Source: Sedimentisphaerales bacterium
GTDB taxonomy: Bacteria > Planctomycetota > Phycisphaerae > Sedimentisphaerales > SM23-30
Direction: 5' to 3'
Assembly (NCBI GenBank): GCA_030640865.1
Contig: DAOWIP010000527.1
Span: 1-5,359, forward strand
DNA: 5,359 nt
The notes beneath the pieces were generated by a model, which was not told the origin of the DNA, ran no database searches, and was given only the letters and a program-made list of their open reading frames with translations. Positions 1 to 5,359 of this stretch are shown in pieces; the first letter of the stretch is position 1; the number at the start of each line of letters is the position of its first letter. The translations under genes were made by a program, and so were the position numbers.

Positions 1-36
1 GATTATGAGTTTATCTATTTTGAATCCGAAGTTTGA
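1..36 (+). CDS. Possible C-terminal tail of an upstream gene (partial, frame uncertain)
   Basis: The first bases probably belong to the end of a gene that starts outside the window. Frame 1 reads DYEFIYFESEV and stops with TGA at 34-36. Frame 2 reads through a longer tail ending LNPKFDQNFVEQ and stops with TAA at 56-58, three bases before the next gene's ATG. Frame 3 stops at once. Frame 1 has more codons starting with G, as real coding frames tend to, so I slightly prefer it, while frame 2 gives the tighter spacing typical of an operon. Too little is present to name a family. Confidence 0.3.
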   Translation, partial: DYEFIYFESEV

Positions 37-61
37 CCAAAATTTTGTTGAGCAGTAAAAA

Positions 62-1132
62 ATGAGTCGTTTATACACCCGGACAAAGATATTCCATTTT
101 ACGGACAAGCTGGACAGTCTGCCGGCGGCTTCGGACAGGATAGCTCCTCCGGTGCACATACGGATTAAGCCGACCAATAAGTGTAACCATAATTGTCGTT
201 ACTGCGCCTATCGCGCGGACAACCTGCAATTGGGCAAGGATATGTCCGGTCAGGATGAGATTCCCTGCTGGAAGATGAACGAGATCATAGACGATATGGT
301 CCGAATGGGCATACAGGCGGTTACGTTCAGCGGCGGCGGAGAGCCTTTTTGTTACCCTCATTTGACGGAGGCGATAGCGAGATTGTCTCAGACGTTCATC
401 CATTTCGCGGCCCTTACCAACGGCTCGCTACTGGAAGGAAAGGTAGCGGAGATATTCGCCCATTACGGCACTTGGCTGCGTGTCTCCATCGACGGCTGGG
501 ACGACGAGAGCTACAGCGATTATCGCCACGTTCGCAACGGTGAGTTCGAGCGGGTGATGAGCAATATGGTAAATTTCAAGAAGCTCGGCGGCGTGTGTTA
601 CCTTGGGGTAAGCCTCATCGTCGATGAGACAAACGCAGGGCATGTATATGAATTAATTCAGAGAGTGAAAGATACCGGTGCCGACAGCATCAAGGTGTCA
701 GCGTGCATAGTAGATAACAACGGCGAGAAAAATAACCAGTATCACCGGCCGTTTTTCGATAATGTAAAACAACAGTTGCAAAGGGCATGTGATGAACTTG
801 CCGGAGAGACATTCGAGATATACGATGCTTACCACAAGCTTGAGGAAAAATTCACCAAGGATTACGCGTGGTGTCCATATCTGCAGATACTACCCGTCAT
901 CGGTGCGGACCTGAACGTGTATTCCTGCCAGGACAAGGCCTACAATCTGGATGAGGGGCTGATCGGTTCAATCAAACAGCGGCGATTCATAGATTTCTGG
1001 TTCGACGACAAAAATAAATTTTTCCGTATTAATCCGTCTCGGCACTGTCGGCACCATTGTGTAGCCAACGAGAAAAACAAAATGGTACTGGAATACCTCC
1101 AGGCCGAAAAAGACCACTTAAACTTCGTATGA
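62..1132 (+). CDS. Radical SAM protein with SPASM/twitch-like C-terminal region
   Basis: A 356-residue radical SAM enzyme, predicted cytoplasmic. The cluster motif CNHNCRYC (C41, C45, C48) would bind the [4Fe-4S] cluster that cleaves S-adenosylmethionine. GGGEP at 91-95 is the SAM amino-group contact, and the strands LRVSIDG (139-145) and GVSLIVDE (182-189) fit the partial TIM barrel. After the barrel come C271, C289 (in GADLNVYSC), C329 and C333, the pattern of a SPASM or twitch domain with an auxiliary Fe-S cluster. Four cysteines suggest one auxiliary cluster (inference). Relatives include peptide-modifying enzymes and alcohol dehydrogenases of aminoglycoside synthesis (BtrN type). No precursor peptide is visible nearby, and the linked methyltransferases and DegT aminotransferase favour a sugar or small-molecule substrate. 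The ATG is preceded by an A-rich stretch and no clear Shine-Dalgarno sequence. Isoleucine codon ATA is used 11 times out of 23, unlike the aminotransferase gene (5 of 28). The family is clear; the substrate is unknown. Confidence 0.93.
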   Translation: MSRLYTRTKIFHFTDKLDSLPAASDRIAPPVHIRIKPTNKCNHNCRYCAYRADNLQLGKDMSGQDEIPCWKMNEIIDDMVRMGIQAVTFSGGGEPFCYPHLTEAIARLSQTFIHFAALTNGSLLEGKVAEIFAHYGTWLRVSIDGWDDESYSDYRHVRNGEFERVMSNMVNFKKLGGVCYLGVSLIVDETNAGHVYELIQRVKDTGADSIKVSACIVDNNGEKNNQYHRPFFDNVKQQLQRACDELAGETFEIYDAYHKLEEKFTKDYAWCPYLQILPVIGADLNVYSCQDKAYNLDEGLIGSIKQRRFIDFWFDDKNKFFRINPSRHCRHHCVANEKNKMVLEYLQAEKDHLNFV

Positions 1133-1169
1133 TATTTGAAACGGCCCAAAAACCAGGGATATTTGTTTT

Positions 1170-2315
1170 ATGATTACCCTAGCGGAATATTATAGCAGAA
1201 ATCAATTTAACCCGACTACTTTTGACATATTATCGGAAGAAAAACTCCAGATACATCGTCAAAAACGGGATAACCTTTATTTAAACAAACTATCGATTCC
1301 CAATCTTGTATGGCGCGGCGTGAGGGTTCTGGAAGTGGGTTGCAGCAGTGGGGAGAACTCACTGTTATATGCCCAAATGGGTGCGAAACTAACCTTTATC
1401 GAACCACTGGCAAATTCCATCGAAAAACTAAAAAGTCTTTTCCGACATTACAACATCGAGCAGGCAGTTGAGAAAATTCACCTCGATACCATAGAAAATG
1501 TACCATTGGAAGAAAATTACGACATTATTGTGGCGGAAGGTTTTCTAAACGCCCTCGAACAACGGAGCCGGATTATTCGAAGCCTTTATCAGGCTCTGGC
1601 TGAGGATGGATTATTGATCATTTCCACAATTGACAGAGTAGGGGCCTTCCTGGAATATACTAAAGCCGCCTTGGCACAGTTGTTCTGCCGGAAAGAAACC
1701 ATTGAAGAGCAGGATCGGCAAGTTGAGGCGATTAAACCGTTTTTCGAAGATGATTTTGAGCGGATTCCTCATTCCCGCGATTTTTCCCTCTGGGCGAAAG
1801 ACGTTTTGCTCAGTCCGATTATGACGACGGAGCCTTTCTATGATTTCGATGAGATGGTCAAAGACCTTTCCGAGCTTCAGCCCAAATATTATTCCAGTTG
1901 GCCTGCCTATCGGCCGGTGAACGATCTTACCTGGCACAAGTATATACCGAACGAACAAAAAGAATTACAAAAGATTGTCCGGGGATATTATTTTAAAAGG
2001 CCCTCGTTTCTCTTTGGCCGAGTACAGGAAGAAACCCACGCTCTGCGATACTTATTGGAAAATCAGGATGGGCGGCTTATCTCTCACTTGAAATCAATTA
2101 TGGCCGCCACAAGAAAAGAACTGCACGAATCGCAGTCGGGAAGCTCTCTTTTGGCGGTAGAGGACGCTCTGAAGGTTTGTCGTGGTGAAGTACATTCACT
2201 TATGGTAGAAATTTATGAGAATTTGAGACAACTACATCCCGACACCTATCGTCACAGTCCTTTACTCCGGCAGCATTGGGGGGTGCCCTGCCATTACATT
2301 GTATTTCGAAAATAA
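1170..2315 (+). CDS. Class I SAM-dependent methyltransferase with long uncharacterised C-terminal region
   Basis: A 381-residue protein. Residues about 45-155 form a Rossmann-type methyltransferase domain: motif I is LEVGCSSGE (54-62), the acidic residue ending strand 2 is E78 in TFIEP, NYDIIVAEG (116-124) is the motif IV region, and EDGLLIIS (145-152) follows the usual LkpGG position but lacks the glycine pair. The next 225 or so residues are unlike the standard fold. They contain YYSSWPAYRP (240-249), a nearby TWHKYIP (254-260) and a C-terminal HWGVPCHYIVFRK. This region may fix the acceptor or form a lid or helper domain (inference). The gene begins 37 bases after the radical SAM gene. AGGGA at 1155-1159 is a weak Shine-Dalgarno sequence about 10 bases before the ATG. 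The acceptor cannot be told from sequence; a small sugar-like metabolite is the contextual guess. Confidence 0.85.
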   Translation: MITLAEYYSRNQFNPTTFDILSEEKLQIHRQKRDNLYLNKLSIPNLVWRGVRVLEVGCSSGENSLLYAQMGAKLTFIEPLANSIEKLKSLFRHYNIEQAVEKIHLDTIENVPLEENYDIIVAEGFLNALEQRSRIIRSLYQALAEDGLLIISTIDRVGAFLEYTKAALAQLFCRKETIEEQDRQVEAIKPFFEDDFERIPHSRDFSLWAKDVLLSPIMTTEPFYDFDEMVKDLSELQPKYYSSWPAYRPVNDLTWHKYIPNEQKELQKIVRGYYFKRPSFLFGRVQEETHALRYLLENQDGRLISHLKSIMAATRKELHESQSGSSLLAVEDALKVCRGEVHSLMVEIYENLRQLHPDTYRHSPLLRQHWGVPCHYIVFRK

Positions 2316-2316
2316 A

Positions 2317-2359
2317 CCAGTAGATATAGAATGACAGTTAATACTGGAGTTTTGCAAAA
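2317..2359 (+). other. Intergenic inverted repeats before the second methyltransferase
   Basis: The largest gap in the cluster contains a perfect 6-base inverted repeat, CCAGTA at 2317-2322 and TACTGG at 2342-2347, with a 19-base loop. It is followed by the perfect palindrome TTTTGCAAAA at 2350-2359. The arrangement could be a weak attenuator, an RNA processing site or an operator. The stem is short, the loop is long and no clean run of T follows the stem, so it is not a convincing terminator. Confidence 0.2.
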
Positions 2360-2380
2360 GTTTTGTTAATAGAGACAGCA

Positions 2381-3154
2381 ATGGTATTCACCCGCGAACA
2401 AATTATGGATCATTATAAAGCCGAGGCCGTCAGACACACTGATGCCGGCACCAGCACCATCCAGGACGTCCGCACACGCGACATCGAGATGCGGGCACTG
2501 TTCACTTATATCAAAGATGGTTATCGAATTCTTGAGGTCGGCTGCGGCAATGGGTTCGTCGCGAGGGCAATCGTGGAACAATTTCAGGTTGAATTGTATG
2601 CCATCGACTTTTCCGCCGACATGATTAACCTTGCTCAAAACCAGGGAATAAGCAACCCACGCGGCAAGGTTACTTTTGCCTGCGTCGATATCCTCAAACT
2701 CGACACAAAACATACTTACGATCTCATCTTTACCGAACGGTGCCTCCAGAACCTCTGTTCCTGGGAGGATCAGAAAAAGGCCCTTGCCAATATTGCCGCT
2801 GCCCTCAAACCCGGCGGCTGCTTCGTCATGCTCGAATCGTTCTGGTCCGGCCTTAACAATCTCAACCAGGCCCGACACGAACTCGACCTGCCCGAAATCC
2901 CGCCACCCTGGCACAATCTCTTATTTGACGAAGAACAAACCATCGAATACCTTACTTCGCTGAACTGTGATTACCTGGACCAGAACTGTCTGCTTAGCGG
3001 TTATTATTTCGGCTCCCGTGTTATCCTGCCGACTATTTATCCGAAAGAAAAGAATGTAACGTCAAAATCGATCCTGAACGATTATTTCTGTCATTTTCCG
3101 CCTTATGGAGATTTTTGCCCAATGAAAATCCTCCGCTTTCAAAAAAATAAATAA
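2381..3154 (+). CDS. Class I SAM-dependent methyltransferase
   Basis: A 257-residue protein when started at ATG 2381. The in-frame TTG at 2363 would add six residues, but the ATG is better because AGAGA (2371-2375) lies about 6 bases before it. Motif I is LEVGCGNG (51-58), strand 2 ends in AIDFS with D76, the YDLIFTE strand (113-119) is the motif IV region, and LKPGG (142-146) is the conserved post-motif turn, followed by FVMLES. This is a complete methyltransferase core at normal length. The C-terminal third contains EIPPPWHNLLFDEEQ (172-186) and ends in a proline- and cysteine-bearing stretch, HFPPYGDFCPMKI (238-250), probably completing the substrate pocket (inference). The next gene starts 1 base after its stop, which implies co-transcription and perhaps translational coupling. 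The acceptor is unknown. It is not closely similar to the other two methyltransferases here, so recent duplication is unlikely. Confidence 0.88.
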   Translation: MVFTREQIMDHYKAEAVRHTDAGTSTIQDVRTRDIEMRALFTYIKDGYRILEVGCGNGFVARAIVEQFQVELYAIDFSADMINLAQNQGISNPRGKVTFACVDILKLDTKHTYDLIFTERCLQNLCSWEDQKKALANIAAALKPGGCFVMLESFWSGLNNLNQARHELDLPEIPPPWHNLLFDEEQTIEYLTSLNCDYLDQNCLLSGYYFGSRVILPTIYPKEKNVTSKSILNDYFCHFPPYGDFCPMKILRFQKNK

Positions 3155-3155
3155 T

Positions 3156-3848
3156 ATGAACAAACACCTCTATGCCAAAAATCCAAAACACTACGAGAAA
3201 CTGGTGGATGATCTCTACCAACAACACCCGGAGATTACTCTTCCTCCGGAGTACGCCTATTTTACCCGCGATAATCTCCTTCAGTTTATGATTCGGCTGG
3301 CCCGCTATAAGTTCGTGGCTCGCCAACTCCGCCCCCGCGACCATATACTCGAAATTGGTTGCGGCTCCGGGCTGGGCGCCCTCTTTCTCGCCCAGCACAG
3401 CAGCCGGGTTACCGCCATCGACGTAAAAACTCAGGAAATCGCCGAGGCCAATTCAATAAACCGCCGAAATAATGCAACCTTTGAAGTAGCGGATTTTTTT
3501 GAGTACGATCCCAAACTTGAATTTGATGTCATTGTAATGCTGGATGTCATCGAGCATATGGAAGAGAACCTCGGCCGCAAAATGATCCAGCGAACCACCC
3601 GCTTTCTCGCTGACGACGGTATGTTGATTGTCGGTACTCCCAGTTGTTATTCCGCCGAGTACCAAAGCCCACTCAGCCGGGCCGCTCATATCAAGCTATA
3701 CGATCAGCAGGAACTAAGGGAGATGATGGAAACCTGGTACGGCCGTACCCTGGCTTTCTCTATGAACGATGAGATGGTCCACACCGGCTTTGCCAAACTC
3801 GCCTGGTACTATTTTGTCCTGGCCTTCATCCCCAAAAACGAATCATAA
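3156..3848 (+). CDS. Class I SAM-dependent methyltransferase, UbiG/Coq3-like fold
   Basis: A 230-residue methyltransferase. Motif I is LEIGCGSGLG (65-74), strand 2 ends VTAIDV with D89, the motif II region is FDVIVMLDVIEH (123-134), whose LDVIEH signature is typical of the UbiG-like group, and ADDGMLIVGTPS (152-163) is the post-motif III strand. The following segment, SRAAHIKLYDQQELREMM (174-191), matches the usual pattern in this group in which a His and a helix cover the active site. A helical N-terminal extension of about 60 residues precedes motif I. The UbiG resemblance describes the fold only. Isolated from quinone genes and next to a DegT aminotransferase, this is more likely a sugar or natural-product methyltransferase (inference). 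The ATG lies 1 base after the upstream stop and is preceded by A/T-rich sequence without a Shine-Dalgarno motif, so translation may depend on ribosomes finishing the upstream gene. Confidence 0.88.
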   Translation: MNKHLYAKNPKHYEKLVDDLYQQHPEITLPPEYAYFTRDNLLQFMIRLARYKFVARQLRPRDHILEIGCGSGLGALFLAQHSSRVTAIDVKTQEIAEANSINRRNNATFEVADFFEYDPKLEFDVIVMLDVIEHMEENLGRKMIQRTTRFLADDGMLIVGTPSCYSAEYQSPLSRAAHIKLYDQQELREMMETWYGRTLAFSMNDEMVHTGFAKLAWYYFVLAFIPKNES

Positions 3849-3865
3849 GCAATTGGTAACCGGCT

Positions 3866-4960
3866 ATGACCTGTAAAATACCCTTTCTGGACCTTCGCAT
3901 CACCGACAACTCGGAACGGCAGGAGCTGCTGACCGCCATTGATACCGTATTTCAACACGGTCGTTTCATCGTCGGTCCTGAAGTTGCGCAATTCGAGAAT
4001 GAAATGGCTGCCCTGTGTAATCGGAAGTTCGCCGTGGGCGTCGATTCCGGTACCAGCGCACTTTTTCTCGCACTCAAGGCCATCGGCGCAGGCCCAGGCG
4101 ATGAGGTCATCACTACCTCACTTTCCTGGATAGCTACCGCCAACGCCATCGCACTCACCGGCGCCAAACCCGTTTTTGCCGATATAAACGACGATCTCAA
4201 CATCGACCCCGAAAGTGTCGCCCAACTGATTACTCCACGCACCCGCGTTATCCTACCCGTCCACTACACCGGCAAAATCTGCCCCATCGAGCCGTTACTA
4301 CAGGTCGCCCATAAACATAATCTTGATGTGATTGAAGACGCATCGCAGGCCTTTGGTGCCCGTCATTGCGATTGTCCTGCCGGCTCTTTCGGCCGAATCG
4401 CCTGCTTCAGCATGAACCCAATGAAAATATTTGCCGCCTGCGGTGAGGCCGGCGTCATTGTAACGGACGAACCGGAAATTTATGATCGACTGCTGGCACT
4501 GCGGTATAACGGCACAGTCAACAAGGAAACCTGTCTCGAACCGAGTCTCAACGCCCGGCTCGACACTATCCAGGCCGCCGTCCTTCTGCGGCGTCTGCGT
4601 TATGTCGAGCAAATCGTTAATAAACGACGCCAAATTGCCTCCTGGTATAATGATTTACTCGCCGGCCTGGTCCGTACCCCCGTCGAGAGGGACAACGATT
4701 ACGATGTCTATTATACTTATACCATCCAGGCCGACCGCCGAGACGAACTCAAACAATTCCTCGAATCGCGGGGCGTCGAAACCAAAATACAACACCCTAT
4801 TTTAATGCCCGACCAGCCGGCCTATCGCCACAAAACCCGCGGTGTTTTCCCCAACGCACAAAAACTCATCAAGCGAATCCTGAGTATTCCCGCCCACGAA
4901 AAGCTCACTCGCACAGATGTCGAGCATGTCGCTGATTGCTTCCGACGCTTTTATCAATAA
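3866..4960 (+). CDS. DegT/DnrJ/EryC1-family PLP-dependent aminotransferase
   Basis: A 364-residue protein, full length for the family (typically 360-400). These fold-type I enzymes transfer an amino group, usually from glutamate, to a keto sugar attached to a nucleotide, or to a keto-cyclitol. Visible landmarks are the N-terminal IPFLDLR, GRFIVGPEVAQFE (32-44), the phosphate-binding SGTSAL (61-66), IEDASQAFGA (156-165) with D158 contacting the PLP ring nitrogen and Q161, and K187 in FSMNPMK (181-187) as the Schiff-base lysine. LNARLDTIQAAVL (228-240) matches the usual N-x-R-x-D/E-x-x-QAA block. The loop after the lysine reads CGEAG, where most relatives have G(D/E)GG. The C-terminal QHPILMPDQPAY (309-320) fits the substrate-binding end. 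It begins 17 bases after the third methyltransferase and is the last gene of the run. The product could be an amino sugar of a surface glycan or an aminocyclitol; which one is not decidable here. Confidence 0.94.
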   Translation: MTCKIPFLDLRITDNSERQELLTAIDTVFQHGRFIVGPEVAQFENEMAALCNRKFAVGVDSGTSALFLALKAIGAGPGDEVITTSLSWIATANAIALTGAKPVFADINDDLNIDPESVAQLITPRTRVILPVHYTGKICPIEPLLQVAHKHNLDVIEDASQAFGARHCDCPAGSFGRIACFSMNPMKIFAACGEAGVIVTDEPEIYDRLLALRYNGTVNKETCLEPSLNARLDTIQAAVLLRRLRYVEQIVNKRRQIASWYNDLLAGLVRTPVERDNDYDVYYTYTIQADRRDELKQFLESRGVETKIQHPILMPDQPAYRHKTRGVFPNAQKLIKRILSIPAHEKLTRTDVEHVADCFRRFYQ

Positions 4961-5024
4961 GAATGACAGTCTCCTGTCCCCAATATATTTACTTATGGGT
5001 ATCTCTAAAAATTAACGATATTTC
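4961..5024. other. Short non-coding junction between the gene cluster and the IS66 remnant
   Basis: About 64 bases with no credible gene. GACAG (4965-4969) and CTGTC (4974-4978) can form a 5-base-pair hairpin with a TCTC loop just after the aminotransferase stop. It is followed by CCC and A/T-rich sequence, not a T run, so it is at best a weak terminator. A second small inverted repeat, ACGA-TATT-TCGT (5015-5026), crosses the predicted IS end. Confidence 0.35.
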
Positions 5025-5045
5025 GTAAGCGTTCGGGGAAGTACC
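5025..5045 (+). repeat. Probable terminal inverted repeat of the IS66-family element
   Basis: The sequence starting GTAAGCGTTCGGGGAAGTAC begins with the GTAA typical of IS66-family ends and points inward toward the transposase fragment. Its inner limit is approximate, since the partner repeat lies outside the window and cannot be aligned. Confidence 0.5.
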
Positions 5046-5359
5046 CTGTGGATTTTGGCTTGAGGCAGGTGGGGTTGGATAGGTTTATTGCTTGGCGGAT
5101 CGGACTCTGCGGCAGGGCCTGTTCAAAAGGAATCTCATCCAGCCAGTTTTTGAAATCGTTCAATATCGGAACCGATTTCTTCTGACGCACAGCTTTTTTC
5201 TGCTCAGCAGACAAACCCTTGATCTCTTTTTCCACGTCATACAGCAGTTTAATCCAGGCAATGGCAGTGTGGCTTAACTGGGGCGCATTTTTGCGAGCAT
5301 CATAAAACTTACGCCGTGCATGAGCCCAACTCAACAACTCAATTACATTTCTAACAGGA
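5025..5359 (-). mobile_element. IS66-family insertion sequence remnant, one end, continuing beyond the window
   Basis: The transposase fragment on the - strand and a terminus reading GTAAGCG on the + strand (from 5025) together indicate the right end of an IS66-family element. Members of this family characteristically end in GTAA and make 8-base target duplications. The 8 bases directly outside the predicted end are GATATTTC (5017-5024). The other end is outside the window. The element looks damaged, because the terminus lies only about 60 bases past the last recognisable transposase residues, where over 100 more residues would be expected. Confidence 0.7.

Larger units (their letters stand above)
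5005..5359 (-). pseudogene. IS66-family transposase (TnpC) fragment, C-terminal part missing
   Basis: The frame enters from the window edge, reading PVRNVIELL and then SWAHARRKF (5331-5305), so any start inside the window would be artificial. SWAHARRKF matches the family's CWAHARRKF block with Ser for the usual Cys. It is followed by WIKLLYDVEKEIKGLS, RQKKSVPILNDFKNWLDE and LPQSPIRQAIN, all typical of the DDE-type IS66 transposase domain in the right order. After AIN (near 5083), where the family continues YALNQW and then the DNN..E catalytic segment, the protein becomes LSNPTCLKPKSTGYF and stops at 5005-5007, after running through the IS terminus into flanking DNA. The final catalytic acidic residue and the C-terminal domain are therefore absent. 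An internal deletion joining mid-tnpC to the right end explains this best (inference). It is not expected to transpose on its own. Confidence 0.82.

Noticed and set aside
71..403. A 110-codon open frame on the - strand
   Set aside because: It is opposite the radical SAM motif region, is arginine-rich in the manner of a shadow frame, and shows no domain.
62..1132. Peptide (RiPP) maturase role for the radical SAM protein
   Set aside because: No short precursor-like gene was seen in the intergenic gaps, and the neighbours are methyltransferases and a sugar-type aminotransferase. A precursor upstream of the window remains possible.
2366..2914. A 182-codon open frame on the - strand
   Set aside because: It lies wholly opposite the second methyltransferase, which has clear motifs in its own frame. 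The translation resembles no family I know, and such mirrors are common opposite C-rich codon usage.
2329..4970. GAATGACAGT occurs after two stop codons (2329-2338 and 4961-4970)
   Set aside because: Ten-base matches are expected by chance in a window of this length, and the flanks do not extend the match.
4965..4978. GACAG/CTGTC hairpin as a terminator of the operon
   Set aside because: The 5-base-pair stem is weak and no T run follows, so it does not meet the form of an intrinsic terminator.
5092..5277. A 61-codon open frame on the + strand
   Set aside because: It is antisense to the recognisable IS66 transposase fragment and has no independent support.

Overview
The window is bacterial accessory DNA. 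Five closely packed genes lie on the + strand, followed by the edge of a decayed IS66-family insertion sequence on the - strand. Base composition is mixed: C-rich third codon positions in genes 3 to 5, more A/T in gene 2. No start codon has a strong Shine-Dalgarno sequence; the best are an AGAGA before gene 3 and an AGGGA before gene 2. The gene set and the IS66 remnant would suit a polysaccharide or secondary-metabolite region of an environmental bacterium, for example from the Planctomycetota or a candidate phylum. That placement is a guess, because nothing in the window identifies the lineage.

Layout: bases 1-58 hold the tail of an upstream gene whose frame is ambiguous. 62-1132 encodes a radical SAM protein with an N-terminal CX3CX2C cluster motif and a C-terminal four-cysteine SPASM/twitch-like region. 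1170-2315, 2381-3154 and 3156-3848 encode three different class I SAM-dependent methyltransferases. 3866-4960 encodes a DegT/DnrJ/EryC1-family PLP aminotransferase. The gaps between these genes are about 37, 65, 1 and 17 bases, so a single operon is likely. 4961-5024 is non-coding. From 5025 to the window edge lies one end of an IS66-family element: a GTAAGCG terminus and a transposase fragment lacking its C-terminal catalytic part.

How the genes may work together (inference): DegT-family aminotransferases usually convert a keto group on a nucleotide sugar or cyclitol to an amine. Radical SAM enzymes with a SPASM/twitch domain include alcohol dehydrogenases, such as BtrN, that work in the same pathway as DegT-type aminotransferases in 2-deoxystreptamine synthesis. 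Three methyltransferases could then add N-, O- or C-methyl groups. The simplest reading is a cassette that makes or decorates an unusual methylated amino sugar or small glycan. No glycosyltransferase, nucleotidyltransferase or sugar dehydratase is visible, so the pathway must continue upstream, or the product is something else. No CRISPR array, tRNA, rRNA or riboswitch was recognised.
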